64,000 bases of DNA, taken from NCBI GenBank assembly GCA_905182985.1, contig CAJJDN010000078.1, forward strand, positions 293,016-357,015. Reading direction: 5' to 3'. Shown piece by piece: positions 34,906 to 48,483 of the stretch. Positions within the stretch are counted from its first letter, which is position 1. The number at the start of each line of letters is the position of its first letter. A program made the position numbers and the translations under genes. This stretch comes from Paramecium sonneborni. Taxonomy: Eukaryota > Ciliophora > Oligohymenophorea > Peniculida > Parameciidae. A model generated the notes under the pieces. That model was not told the DNA's origin and made no database searches. It saw only the letters and a list, made by a program, of their open reading frames with translations.

Positions 34906-35523
34906 TCAAATCAATTCTTCATCAGTCTCTTCATCTATAATAATAAGCTAGCCTTGTTTGAGTGTTAAATCTCTTCTGTGTTTTTTAATTAATTATAAAA
35001 AAAAGAAAGAGAGTTATTCTGCACTAATTGTAGAAGGAATTTTAAATTCATTCCTAACTATTAGATCTTTAAGTATAAGTTTCTCTTCTTCATTAACAAG
35101 TTAAAGTTCACTTAAAGAGCGCAAAGTTTAAAAACACATTCTATAAAAGGATTCATTCATCATTTTATGAATAATAATATTAATAAGCTGATTTTATTTA
35201 AAGTGCTGAATTTAAATTAATATAGCCAACTCTTTATAAATATTTCTATTTTTAATTAATAGAAAAAGAATACTCTCAGTATTAATAATGGTTCAAGTAT
35301 CCATATTTGATTTTACGCTTAATCAATAATGTAAATAATTAATTCTTTGATTGTTTAGTAATAGATGAAATAGATCAAAAAATAAACATTCTGGAAGCAT
35401 TAAATTAGTATTTTGTGAAATGAAGAAAATGTGGAAGTAATTTCTAAAATTGAAAACTTTAAAAGAAATCATAATGGTTTAATCCATTTAATTAAATTTT
35501 AAAGTGTTGATTTCCCCTTCCAT
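34906..35523 (-). CDS. Hypothetical protein with two in-frame TGA codons
   Basis: A single frame of 206 codons from ATG 35523 (MEGEINTLKFNQMDQTIMIS) to TGA 34906 (DEETDEELI). It is interrupted by two TGA, at 35323-35325 and 35293-35295. The residues around them (NYLHY, stop, LSVKSNMDT, stop, TIINTESILFLL) read smoothly if TGA is taken as an amino acid such as Trp. No GT...AG intron covers both stops. The protein has hydrophobic and helical segments and an acidic C terminus but no known domain. It may be a pseudogene by two TGG to TGA changes, two adjacent short genes, or a case of stop readthrough. Confidence 0.5.
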
Positions 35524-35732
35524 TTTGATTGATATTCTAAGAAGAGAGTAATTAGAAGAGTTATTGCTATGGAGAGCTAATTTATTAAGAAATGATTTAT
35601 ATTTTAATATTATTTTAGCAAATAAACTGAAATTAGAATGAACTTATTTGTTTAAAATCTATGTATTTAAATAATTATAAAATGAAATCTTTTTAGAGTT
35701 CAAAACTTAAAATTATTAATAAAAGAATAAAT

Positions 35733-38700
35733 TCAAGATCCTAAAATAATATTTTTAAACATTTCCATTCTAAGATTGCTTCTTTCTTCTGTTCTAATAC
35801 TTGATTCAAAAAGTTATTTTTTAACATCATGTAACCTAATCATTCTTTCTTCAACAGTTTATTTACAAATTAATCTATAAACATGTGTTTCTTTATTTTA
35901 ACCAATTCTATAAACTCTCTCTATAGCTTATTCTTCAACAGCAGGATTCCTTAATAATTAATTAACAAATATACCACCAAGGATCAATCATAATAACATG
36001 ATTAGCTGCAGTTAAATTTAATCCTACCCCACCAGCTTTTAGAGAAATAATAAATATTCTATACTCGTCTTATTCTTTAAACATTCTTAAAACTTTAGCT
36101 CTATCTTACTAAGTCATGCTTCCATCTAATCTCTAAAAATAAATTAATATTTTACTAAATGTTTAATTTCTTAATTATCAAGATCAAATTCAATCATTTA
36201 TATCATACCAATAAATTGTGTAAAAATAACACATTTCTCATTTTTTGGAATTGCGTTTAAAATTTCCATAACTTTATCAATTTTACTAGATCTTTTATAT
36301 TTTTCTTTCCAATTTAAACTAAATGAACTTTCTCTTGGTAAAGTCATCGTGTCTTACTTGGTAATATATTTTCTACAATAAGGACATTCACTAGAATTGG
36401 CTAAAATACCATGTAAACACAATCTGCATAGGAAATGTAAACAAATAGTTACAATAGCATCTTCAACTTATTCCAAACATACAGGACATGGTGGAATATC
36501 ATTATCTTTAACTCTTCTAATAATCTCTTATTTATATTATTATTAATCTTAACATATCTGAACTTATTAATTATTCATTAATAGTTCTTCTTAATCTTCT
36601 CTATCTAATGCTTGATTACTAAGAAATTTATCTATTTGTTCTTCAAGTTAATCAATATTTTTTACATCACTTCTAGATGTAATTAATAAAGGATGATCAC
36701 AAATTTATCTTAATCTAATTAGTATTTCAAAAACTTTCATATATTATGACATTAAAATCCCTTTTTCTAAATAACCTACAACTTCTTCTTAAGATTTCTT
36801 TTCCATCCTATCATAAACCATTCTCTCATCCTTTTTTAATTCTATATATTCGAAATGTATTTCTTTATTTGGTAAACTAATAATTGGTTTTCCATTTTAA
36901 TCTTTACTTTTCTTTGTTCTTCTTAAAAGAATTGGTCTGAGTATAGAATTAAGAAGTGGGAATATATTTTCCTTACCTTCCTCATGTGGTTTATTTATAT
37001 ATGCATTCCACCAAAGATAATCTGACCATGGTTCTAATTTAATAAAATGAATTAAACTAAACATATCATTTAGATTATTTTAAATAGGTGTTCCAGTTGA
37101 ACACCATTTATAATAACAATCTAATTCATATGCTCCTTATGCAAGTAATGTTGTTCTACCTTTTATATAATGTGCTTCATCTAAAATTACTCTATACCAA
37201 TTATAATTATAAATTGAATATGGATCTTTAGAAGGTTTCTTAAATTCAACACTTACTGTATGATATGAACTAACAACGATATCAAATTAACATAAATCTG
37301 TTTAATTTCTATCAGCACCTGTATATTAAAATATTTTTAAAATTTAACTACAGTGATAATTCAATTCATCTTGCCATTATTATAATAAACTAACTGGAAC
37401 TATTATTAAAGTCTTAGCCCATTTCTTTTTTTTATATCCTACGTAATCCCCTATTAATTTCTTACCACTTTAACTCTAATTCTTTTTACTTATTTTATTA
37501 TAATAATCTGTAGGAATTTTAAATGGATTTGCTAAAATTAATGATATTAACATCACTGTTTTACCCAAACCCATTTCATCTGCTAAAATTCCTCCATTAC
37601 ATCTTTTAGATGAGGATGGAAAATCCAAAGATGATTAACCAGAAAATGGATTAAAATATAATTTTAAACCTTAAGTAGTTTAATATTCTTTCCATAAAGG
37701 ATGTAAAGCATTTTAAGAGCTTTCATCCTCTACTTTTATGACTCCTTCTCTTTATAGTAACCATGTTAATGCTTATTTTTAATAATCAAAAAGTTTAGAA
37801 CCTAATTATTTTGGTCCATCATGCATTTCTAATTCATGATGAGTACAATTATTAAAACCCAAAAATTTATCACAATCTACTTATACATTATTCTGATCTT
37901 CTGGCCTCTCCTTCTCTATTTCAACTTTCATCATTTAACTTTAATCTTATGGATTACTTTTTAATTTAAAATCATTTAAAGATAATTATTTTGGTTTTTA
38001 TTTAAAAGGATCTTCCTAATATGTTACAGCTGATTTACTTAAAGCATTATTATTACTATTTTCTTTAATCTCAATATTATTGCTTTCTATTTTTTTCTTA
38101 TCAATTACATCAACTTTTGTTGAAGTTATCAATTTGCAATTTACTAAATCATATAACTTCTAAAAGTTTTCACTATACTTAACAAACTCTTACACAGAAT
38201 CATCAAATTAATCACTTGTTCCATCAGATAATGCCTTTTCATTTAAAAATACATCAATTTATAGTAATATTAAATCATGAGTCTTACATAAAATTTAAGA
38301 TTGAACATGGCATGCTATTAATTTTATATAATTCTCTTATAACAAAGGAGTAAATAAATCTTCATATTCTGAATTCAATCTACCTATCTAATATGATTAT
38401 GTTAACTTACTTCTCTATCATTATGTAATATTCTTATTATATTTTAGCCTTTTATTTTATTTGATTTCTTTCCTTTATCAATTACTTTACAAGTTCCATC
38501 CAACATTATTTAAATAGGTTATTATTAAACATCTTTCAAATTTTAATTTCCTAAAGCATAAGCCTTCACTTTAGCACTTCCTATAAAAAGAGGAAAAGAA
38601 ATGCCACGACTTATTGTTGTTTCTAGTGAATTCAGTTTTTACTCAGAATTTAAATTTTTCTATCTTTTATTATCTGAATCAATTCCTTTACATTCCCCTT

Positions 38701-39205
38701 CTTCTTATATTTTCTCATTCTATTCTTTAGCCTTTTTCTATTTTTTTTTTTATTTTTATTGTTAATTCTAAAATTATGTGTTTTATTATTCATCCTCTTA
38801 TTATTATTATTTCAACAGTTCTGAACTTTATCTGAATTTAACTTGTCTTTTTTCTTAAGCATATTAAATTGCAATCTCTTCAATATCATTTGTTTATTAA
38901 AAATCTAAATTTCCAGAAGGTTTACTAAATACTATCTATTGATCTAAACATTATTCTATAGGTTTTTAATATTCTTAATTCAAGTCTTTTAAAATCTTCT
39001 CTAACTATTATTGCTTCTTAGCTCCCTCCATTAATTTAACAGTAGCTGCAGTCGGCTACTATCTCTTCTTTCTCTCTTCAGCTTAGTAATAGTAATTTAA
39101 TGCTAATTCTATATCGTTTTTTCCATATCTTAAATATTATTTTGCCTTCTCTTCATTCAACTATCCTCCAGATATTGCTATAATTTATTATACAAGTTCT
39201 TCCAT
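35733..39205 (-). CDS. Rad5/HLTF-like SNF2 helicase with embedded RING finger
   Basis: About 1,140 residues. The start MEELVQQIIAISGGQLNEEK resembles a UBA-like helix set. The helicase N-lobe has [15 protein letters not shown] (motif I) and [12 protein letters not shown] (motif II). A C3HC4 RING is inserted between the lobes: [20 protein letters not shown], then LCRLCLHG and ECPYCRK. The C-lobe has [15 protein letters not shown] and DPWW, then [13 protein letters not shown] (motif VI), ending KNIILGS. RING inside SNF2 is the mark of the Rad5/Rad16/HLTF group, which in fungi and animals polyubiquitinates PCNA and reverses stalled forks, or works in nucleotide-excision repair. Several short introns are present and were not all placed. 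Which subgroup it belongs to cannot be settled by eye. Confidence 0.93.
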
Positions 39206-39443
39206 TTTATACTATAAATTTAAGAATATTAATTTATTATTTAGAGGGAAAACTTAAAAATTTAATTTTAAAATTAAATCAGACACTCTTTAATATAAAC
39301 ACAACACTTTGATGTTAAAATTTTTAATTATATGATTAATTTAACACTATCCATATTTAATTTGTTTAGTATCAATAATAGTAATACAGAAAACTACTAA
39401 TTTAAGATTATATTTTTCATTTAATAATCAATTAAATACAAAG

Positions 39444-40196
39444 TCATAAAAATTTTGTGAATTAAATAGGAGAACATGAATTTTCAGAAAAGGGTGATAT
39501 CTATCCAATTATATCTTCATATAATGGTTCCAATAAATTACTAGCAAACTCTGGCTTATGTCCAAATATCAATTAGAATAATAAATGCATAGGTCTTTCA
39601 TATATTTATTTTCTTTGTTCATTTGTATAATTTTCATTAAAATACTTAAAATATTTAATAAAAATAAATACATCAACAATTGCATTTATTTTTTTTGCTA
39701 TAAGAAACTATATTTAAAACTAAATTCTCATTTATTTAAGTAATTATTGTTACTATTTTCTCAAAACTTCTAATTGATGTTTCATATTATTTATTGATAT
39801 TTAAGGTGAAGTGCCATCAAAATATTAGTCTTGATTGTCTTTTGGCTTTTTTCTTCTTTAAATTTTATAGAGTTCTTAACTAAAATACTCTCAAAATATA
39901 CTAGTTTCCTTAAAAAAACATAGGATGATTATAGATTTTCTAATTTTTTTCATTTTTTTTCATTTTAAATCCATATAAACTAAGCTGTCGTAAAAAAGAT
40001 TAAAAATTCTACGTATTAAAAAATTCTTCCATAATATTGCTTTAAAATTCGGGAATTCTTAAAATCTAAAAGGCTTTTCCGTCTTTTGTCCAGCAAATAG
40101 AAGTCCTAAATTGTTCTTACTAATTTATGTTAGTGAGATGCATTTTACTTCTAGGATATCGTATAAAATAACCACAAACTTTGCTGGCTTGTTCAT
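39444..40196 (-). CDS. Heat shock factor-type DNA-binding protein (1)
   Basis: 233 residues from ATG 40196. Introns of 29 nt (40120-40148) and 22 nt (39880-39901) leave exactly 234 codons. The N terminus is an HSF winged helix: KFVVILYDILE, SICWTKDGKAFQI, IPEFQSNIMEEFFNTQNFQS, FLRQLSLYGFKM, then FFQGNYQELYKIQRRKKPK as the usual tail of the domain. Recognition-helix residues FLRQL are conserved. A coiled coil follows (MKHQLEVLRKQQQQLLKQMR), matching the HSF oligomerisation region, then a hydrophobic C-terminal part. Part of the domain is divergent (IMEEFF for the usual VLP-x-x-F). A regulator of stress or developmental transcription is expected. A second HSF-type gene lies at 56386-57240. Confidence 0.87.
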
Positions 40197-40607
40197 TTAT
40201 TACTAATAAAGGAATATAAATATAATTAATTTAAGAACAATAATAAAAATTATAATAAGGGTTAAATAGATTGTTAATTAATTATGAAAGTTAATATAAA
40301 GTAATCCTTGTCAATGATAATTTTAAGACCTTCATGAAAGCTTATTCATTGTGTAATTTAATGATATTTTTTTTTTTAAATATTCCAAATTTAAGTATAT
40401 ATTAAATGGATATATGTTGATGTATATTATATACATATTTTGATTGTCTAATTTGAAAAGGAATTAAGAGAGTAGTAGACAAACATGGAAATAACGAATA
40501 GATATTTGATATTAAATAATTAATGATGGGATTGTAATTATAATTTAACGATGATGTCACCACTCGGATTATAAAAGCAAATTAGAAAGAAATGATAATT
40601 AATTATA
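40197..40607. other. Divergent intergenic region
   Basis: About 410 bp between the HSF-type gene and the cysteine protease gene, transcribed in opposite directions. No gene recognised. A T-run near 40370 and AT-rich boxes are present; promoter elements cannot be named. Confidence 0.55.
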
Positions 40608-41549
40608 ATGAACAAATTTTTAGCATTAGCAGCTATTACATTATTAACAGTTGGAATTCATCAACTTTCTTAAACATAATCAGTCGATATGAAAGTGTAA
40701 TATGAGAATTACACAGTCTAATATGGCAAATTTTATTCCCCAGCTGAAAAAGCTTATAGATCTAAGATTTATGAAGAGGCAATGAAACACATTGAAAATT
40801 TCAATTCAGACCCAAGTAATACTGCTAGATTAGGTGAAAACTAATTTACTGATTTAACACCTGAAGAATTTGCTGCTTTATATTTAACAAGAAAATAATC
40901 AAACATGAATTTGAATTCTGAATTATATGTTCCATAAGGTCCTGTAAATGCTTCAGCTGATTGGTCAGGAATCACAAAAGTAAAGGATTAAGGTAACTGT
41001 GGTTCATGTTGGGCATTCTCAGCTGTTGGTGCAGTTGAAACTCTTTTAACAATTAAAGGAGTTCTTCCTTCAAATACATGGTTATCAGAATAATAATTGG
41101 TTGATTGTGATAAAGGTACAAATAATGGATGTAATGGTGGATTTGAAAATTTGGGTATATCTTGGGCTAAAAAGAATGGTCTTACAACTAGTGACAAATA
41201 TCCATATGTAGCTAAATAATAAAAATGTTAAATCTCAACTGGATAATACAAACCATCAGGATATTAAGTTGTAGCTTCAGCTAACATGTACACTGCACTT
41301 TCTTATTAACCAATCACTGTTGCTGTTGATGCTAGTTCATGGTAATATTATAAGAATGGTGTTTTCACCGGTTGCACTTATAAATCCTTAAACCATGCAG
41401 TTTTAGCAACTGGATTTTAAGAAGATGGAACTTGGATTATTAAGAACTCTTGGGGAACTGCTTGGGGAGAAAAAGGATATATTAGATTACCTGGTACTGG
41501 CAACCCATGTGGTGTTAAAGATGAATCCTATGTTGCTTATCTTGAATGA
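40608..41549 (+). CDS. Cathepsin L-like papain-family cysteine protease
   Basis: An intronless preproenzyme of 313 residues. A signal peptide ([20 protein letters not shown]) is followed by an I29 inhibitor propeptide with an ERFNIN-like helix ([18 protein letters not shown]) and [12 protein letters not shown]. The mature enzyme starts near [19 protein letters not shown]. Catalytic residues: Cys134 in CGSCWAF, His263 in LNHAVLATG, Asn280 in [15 protein letters not shown]; the oxyanion Gln is in KDQGNCG. GCNGGF and cysteine pairs are typical of clan CA, family C1A. It should be a lysosomal or phagosomal endopeptidase used in digestion. The start is fixed by the signal peptide. One of the best-supported genes in the window. 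Confidence 0.97.
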
Positions 41550-41748
41550 GTTAAGTTACAAATTTAAATCATCTATAATAAATATTTATTTCTTCTATAG
41601 ATATTTATATAAATCCAATTTCATTTTATCAAGTCATTTTTATAATTTATTTTTATATTTTATGAATCAATATCAATAATTTCAAAAAAGTTTCTATCAA
41701 GCTAATGATAAAAATAATAGAAAATTTATTACAGGTTAAATAATTGAA

Positions 41749-44700
41749 ATGGAAAAACAGCCTAAACCACATGGCAAATTATTACCAAGACAAGTCAGAC
41801 TTGAAGAAAATAATATGTCTCAAATTAAAAATTAAAAACACATAGAATACCCAACTGGTTTCTTAATAATTAAAAAAGTATTGATGAATAATAAATTAGT
41901 AAGAGTTTGATATTTTACCAGAAAATTAAAGAGCTTATTTTCCATGGACTAATAATTAAAATAAAAATGTAAGAGTAGTATTTGACCGTGCTCTAGATGG
42001 GTTGACTAAAACATAAATCTTAGACTTTAAAAAACCAACAGCTGTTTATTTTGATGACTTTGATTTAGGAATGAGATTTATAGAATTTTTAAAATTCAAA
42101 AATAAACAGAAACTAGATCATTCTAAAGAAATAATTAAAAAAATCATTAAAAAGTGGTTTTATTAGCAATCACTAAAAATTGCTGAAAGCTAAGTTGAGA
42201 AATTGAGTATAACTGCAAAGCGTATTTAATAATAGAAAAAAACAGAATAAAATGAATTTGTAATAGATTCTGATGAATTGTTAGAATATGATAAAGTAAG
42301 ATATGAATAAATGTTTAAAATACTAGAAAAAATGGCTGATCAGGAGAAAAAACATTAAGAGGAATTAATGAAACTATAAAAAATTGCAAAGCTGAAAAAA
42401 TAAGAAAATTTTATTAAACAAAAAGAGTCAAAGGCAACTATGGAATTACTTAATAATTGGAAAAAAATAGCTAATATTATATTAAAAGAGAAGGAGGATT
42501 TAGAAGAATAATAATAAAGAGAATTAGAAGAAGAAGAAAAAAGATTACAAAAAGAAATTGAAGATATTGAAAATGAATAGTAAAAAATATCTTAAATAAA
42601 ATAAAATGAGGAATAGTCATAAATATTATAATAATAATAATAACAATAATAATAATAATAATAACAATAAAAATTACCTCAACATAAAGATTTACATCTT
42701 ACAAACTTCAAACTAATTATAGGTTAGCATATTAAATTATTTAATCCAATTTTGCATATTTAGTTTAAAAGATTAGAATCATAAAATTATAGTAGGATGG
42801 AATTTGATAGAGGTCAAGAGATAACTTTTATGTAATTAGATATGAAAGGATGGACAGCTGATCTTCAAGTTACTTTATCAGGATTTTAAATTAAAGATGC
42901 TTTAGATTTAGTGATATATGATGATTATTAAGAAGTAAATGAGAAAATTTTGGCTAGAGCTTAAGAAGAATAGAATAATGTGTTGGCTTTCTTAGCTACT
43001 GCTAAAAAGGTCATGTAAGGTAGAATTTACATAATAGATTTTGAGAAGAACTTAAATAATAATAGAAGACATTTTGCTAGTTTGGAAGTATCAGCAAATT
43101 TGTAACAATATACTACAGGAAATGAATTATTAAATGTACCTATGATGCAAATTGATATTCATGAAGATAGTCCTTTTAGGATATCAAATACTACTATTAA
43201 TCCATTTTATTTAGATATTATAGAAATGCCTTTTACAGCATAAGAATTGAAATATTTTGTAAGATAATTAAAAACTCCCTGCAATAGTTTGTAAGAAAAA
43301 TGGGATTCCTTTAAAACTGAAGCTTTAGAAAATGCTCTTCAAGTTAGAGGATAAATATGGGTTAATAGTAAATAATCAGAGGATGATTTAATTGAAATTT
43401 AAGAGTATATTTTGGAAGAACAAGGAATAGAGGAATAAAAAGGAAAATTTATTTTACTCTAAGAATATTTATAACTTAATCCAATCCAAAATAAATAATG
43501 TTTGGTTAAAAATAAAATAATTGATGCCTGTAAAAAAGGATTTACGAAACAATCTAGAAAGGAATTAATTCCAATTTTGTTACAATTCAATACTAAATTA
43601 GATAAATTCACTAGGGATATTGGATTAGAATGGATTTAAAATGAAAGTATCATAAAACTAATTGAGAGTGAAGTGAACTAATATATAGAAGAAGAAACAA
43701 AATAAGCAAATAGTTAAAAAGTATAAAATTATATTGCTAGTATATAATTTAAAGAAGCAACTATATGGACAGATCAATATATAAAAAAGATGGAATAATG
43801 GAAGGATAGAATTACAATTCTATTAAATTGTTTTGAAATGAGTAATCACACAAAAAATAAAATGATTTTAACCATTAGATTGTTTCAACTTTTTAATTGT
43901 TAAGAAGGTTGCGATGATTATGTTTTCAAAATAATTTAAAGTTTAGAGTATAAACTAATGATTCCAAAAATTTCATTTGATAAATTGGATGCTTAATGGT
44001 TTAAAACTCATTTAAATAGTCTATTTAGTGATTTCTTTTATTTTGATATTTGGTTAAGAGTATTTGATTATATAATTGGGATAGGATTTGTAAATGGTGA
44101 TTTTGATAAAGCAATAGGAAGTGTGATTGGTGGAATTTTAAATGAGGTAGATTATAAATAATATCGAACCTAATAAGAATTCATAACAGGGTTGACTATT
44201 TATGGAAAGCTTCTTTGTGATCCTGAAAAATTGATAATGAGCTGTTTTGACTCTTATAATCAACACGAATTTGTTTATTTAGAATCAGATGAATAAATAG
44301 TTGAAATTTTGACTTAAAATGTTAATCCTTTGGAATAGATACTTAATGATTAAATCTAATAATAAAAACCACATTAATAAAGTTTTATGATTGATGTTCC
44401 TGAAGAACATGAAGGATCAATTTATGAAATTTTAGAATAACAATAATAAGCAGTTTCATTGCCAAGATCTCAATAAATATATCTATTCAAATAAAAAATC
44501 GATAAAATTCACATTTTAATTCATTCAATGTATTTACATAAAATAACATTTTGTGAATAAAATATGGTTACAATTTAAAATTAAAGAAAAGGTGAATAAG
44601 ATGGATTATATTTTGAATTACCATATTCATCATCAATTTTAGAAATTTAAATTAATGATAATTTTAAAGGTTAAATAGATATAGATTACTTTTAAGTAAA

Positions 44701-45801
44701 TACAATTTACAAGAATTCTTTGATTTTAAATGATAATTATGATATGTAAAGACATTATCAAATATCTGAGTTAGAATATTCAATCTTATTAACAGGATAA
44801 GGATTACCGTATGAAAGAGTAAATAGTAAAGATACAGCTGTAAGTAATTTTAATGATCTAGCAACTTAATTTAAAGTTTAACACAATTTCTTATCACATC
44901 CAGATTCATTTAAGCTAGGAAATGTATTAAATTAGGCAGAATTCAAATAATTGATGTAATAATATTTCAAATTAGATCCTGGATCTCAAAATTTAGATCA
45001 ATTATACTAAAATTTATTACTATAAGGAAATCAAAAGATATATTTGGTTGATATTTTGATGAAATTAACATAAGACAAAAATAAATAATTGGAAATTTTA
45101 AATTTATTCAATCCAAATGAAAAATTGAATCATAAATAGTTAAGGAGATAGGGATTGGAAGGAGGTGATGTAAAATTTTTAAAGGTATTGATTTCAGATG
45201 AAAATTATGAATAAAGTGTGGATTTGACAGAATACTTTAATAATTTATTGATGAATCATTTTTTAAAATACAATTCTTATGATATTTTATTTGTAGATTA
45301 GAATAATAGATTATACTTATTAGATAATGCAGGGTCGTTTTTGTAATAGCTGCGAACATGTATTTGATAATAATATTTTTAGAGATTTTGATTTTAAGAT
45401 TGAAATTTAGCAGTTTTGGGAATATCAGAAGAATGTAATATTAGATTACAAAGTAATTTAAATTAACAAAAGAAATGCCAGTTTCTGCTACTTCAATTAA
45501 GGAGTTATTAGAGAATAACAAAAGATTATTATCATTAGACAATAATTAGAAATTAATGATTGAGAAAAAATTGAGATTTAATGAGCATTTAGTATACTTG
45601 AGGTGCAGAGAGGGATCAAAATAATTTGAAACCTGTAATCTTGTTGGATAAGTATTGAACAAGAATGAAGAATTGCAATATTATGTGGTTCAATTAGAAA
45701 ATGAAAAGAATATCATAGTTTATAAAGAAGATGTGTTATTATTCGATAACATTTAACTAGAGGAATTACAGATGTATCATAAGATATGGAAATCATAATG
45801 A
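41749..45801 (+). CDS. Large protein of unknown function with Gln-rich coiled coil
   Basis: A 1,335-residue protein, the largest in the window. Introns of 22 nt (41878-41899) and 23 nt (45360-45382) leave exactly 1,336 codons, so the model is sound. Residues 1-130 are basic (MEKQPKPHGKLLPRQVRLEE). Residues 130-290 form a Glu/Lys/Gln coiled coil ending in a run of 14 glutamines. The remaining 1,000 or so residues are globular-looking, with segments such as FDRGQEITFMQLDMKGWTAD, PFTAQELKYFVRQLKTPC and EFITGLTIYGKLLCDPEKL, helical in character. The C-terminal 150 residues contain IKELLENNKRLLSLDNNQ. No domain is recognised. It might be a ciliary or cortical scaffold, but this is only inference from composition. 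Confidence 0.85.
42629..42670. repeat. Polyglutamine tract written mostly with TAA
   Basis: Fourteen consecutive Gln codons, twelve TAA and two CAA, in frame within the 1,335-residue protein. In the standard code this would be a wall of stops. It shows directly that TAA is read as sense here. Confidence 0.9.
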
Positions 45802-46199
45802 TAATATTATATTTCTAATAAAATCATTCATTATTAAAATATAACTGTATTTAATTCTCGAAAATACCTTAAACTTAGATAACTAATTATAAATAGAGCT
45901 ACTCCAGTGGGACTATTAAAGTAAAGTAACACACACAATTAACATATTGTATTAACAGGCATCTATCTAAATAATACTGGATAGTGGTGGCTATAAATCC
46001 ATCATTAAATTTTGTCATTTATCGTTAGTTTTGAGGTTAAAACTGACTATCTAAAACCATACTAATTCAAATAGAATAAACAAATTAACATATTAGTATA
46101 ATATTTTTATTTCTCAACAACTAATTTATTTTATGACTAAAATTCATATTAATTAACTTATTTAAAATTATTGATAATTATTGGAGTTATATGTATAAA
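45802..46199. other. Convergent intergenic region
   Basis: About 400 bp between converging stops of the large unknown gene and the coiled-coil gene. No gene or repeat recognised. Confidence 0.55.
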
Positions 46200-48483
46200 T
46201 CAATTATTAAACATTTTATGTAACATTCCTTATTTAATCAATTCTCTCTCTCCTCTTGCATAACCGAATTGGGCTCCTAATAATTATAATGCCTCAATGT
46301 TAAATCTATTAAATATCAACTTTCTCACCTTGCCAAATAGTTCTTATACTCAATCTCTTTCATTAATCTCTATAGCTCTGTTTCTTCGAATTTGCGAAAC
46401 TATATTTCTTTCATTTCTATCTCCCTTTGTATCTATTGGTATTCTTTTATCAATTTATCTTTTTCAAAATTGTTGACCTCTGTAAACACTATTGATTATT
46501 CTTAAGCTCCATCCTACTTAAACATTTTTTAAATCTTTCTTGAAGCTTCTAAATATATTATATCATTAAGAGTTTCTTTGCTTTAAAATATTTGAGAAAA
46601 TGTTTTTTCTATTAATTTATTTTCTATAGGACTCAAACCTTCAATTAACAATGCTAAATCATTCTATTATCTCTATTTTATTTAATTAAGATGTTATTTT
46701 TTAATTTCTACAGAATCAATTTAGGAGAAATGATTTTTTGATAATAATGATACAATTGAATTATTTCCTGTGTCAATTGAAGTGTCTTTATAATTACTAA
46801 AAAATTAGTGAGCTTTTCTAAATAAATCATTTAATTCTATAGTTTTTCTAGTTTTAAGCAAAAGAAAATCTCTAGCTTTGCTATCTAAATAGGGTGGGAA
46901 GTTAGAATCTGCAATTTTTTCACCTGAATCCCAAATAGCCTTAATAATCCAAGATAAACCTTATGATCGGCAATCTAAGCCTATTTTAAGAAGCTCTAAT
47001 AAGAATCCTTAAATAGATTTTAGAAGTGCTTTGTTGTTTTTATTTAGTTTTGAATTTTCTTATTCTAGTTTTTCAATATGAACTGAATTTAGTTTCATTT
47101 ATTCTTGAAATTTATTATAATTTTCTTTCATTTATTCAATTTGACTTTCTAATTCATTTTACTTAACAGCAATTAACATATAATTGTCAACCTAACTTGA
47201 ATTATTCTTTATATTAGTTGGATTATTTGATTATTATGGTTTTTTATTGATACTTTTAAGTTCCTCCTACTTTTCTTTTATCTAAAATAAAATAAAATAA
47301 AAATACAAAATCTGAGATACTCCTTAACTTTTAATGAATTTCATGGTTTTCAATTCTTAATGATTCTAAATCTTATTCATTATTTTTGACTATTTTTTTT
47401 TGTTTATCAAGTTTTTCATTAATTGACAATAATATTTAATTAGTTTATTTTTCATAAAATATGGCTCTTTCACTTGCATTTTAAAATGATGTTAATTGCA
47501 TTTTAATCATAGTATGTAAACTACTCTTTAATCCTTCAACAGTATAATCAAAAATGAGAGTTCCATCATGTTTTCCTTCTCCAAATTATTTTGCTTTTGC
47601 TATTTCTATTTATGCTAATTCTTATTATGTTAAATTTGATCCTTGCTATAAATATTTGTCCAATTATTTAGCAATAGAATGATCTTAATGAAGCATTTCA
47701 ATTTTTTTAATAGCAGATATTTTTGATAAAGAGCTTAACAACTTTTATTTAAAAGAACTTTATTCATTTTCTACTTGAGTAGAATCTACAGTTATTTTAG
47801 GGAATGTAGATAAAGTTTATGCTTATTTTGATTTATCATTAAGAGCTCCTCTTCTAAATTATTATAGAGATTATGTTCTTTATTAGATTTATAATTTAGA
47901 TAATCCTATATAAATACAAGATAGAAAGTACTTTCTTTTTCTTATTCTTATTTTAATTTATCTTATTACTCTCTCAATTTTCTCTTTTTTTCTTTATACC
48001 ACATATCTAGATTAGCAACTAATTAATCATCACTCTCAGGTTTATATTGCAAATCTACTTTAAATTGTTCTTCTTGATGAGATTTCTTAGTAACAATTAA
48101 TGCCTTGTTTCCAGGATCCTCTTCAAATTTCTCATAACTCACAAATAATCTTAAATATATTACATTTCTTATAACAATAACTTAGACCCTGGTTCATTTG
48201 ATAAACTAACTCTTAATTTATTTTCTAAATCTGTTCTGTAAACTCTTTTATGTAATTTAATGGGTTTCTTTGAGCTGTCTTTTAAAGAAGCAATCATTTC
48301 ATCCTAATCAGGTTACACTATATCATAAAATTATATTGTGTTCATTTCATCATTTAATATTTTCTTTCGCATGTCTTACATTACCAATGCCTCAATTTCT
48401 AAATGTGAACGTGGTTTCTATCTGTTACGGATTATTTCAGGAGCAGATTAAAGATTAATCCTATTTAATATTTTTTTATTCAT
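46200..48483 (-). CDS. Coiled-coil protein, start overlaps the WD-like gene
   Basis: From ATG 48483 the N terminus is KPRSHLEIEALVMQDMRKK and KPIKLHKRVYRTDLENKLR, followed by a long coiled-coil middle with several short introns that I could only partly place. The last intron (23 nt, GTGAGAAAG...AATAG) joins EYKNYLAR to FNIEALQLLGAQFGYARGER, a well-ordered C terminus ending MLHKMFNN before TGA 46200. Roughly 700 residues. The start ATG lies inside the ATGA formed with the stop of the upstream WD-like gene. A 41-nt GTTGAG...AAATAG stretch across the junction would join both into one protein in frame. WD-plus-coiled-coil proteins such as CFAP57, CFAP43 and CFAP44 are axonemal, so a fused gene is a serious alternative. 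Confidence 0.7.
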
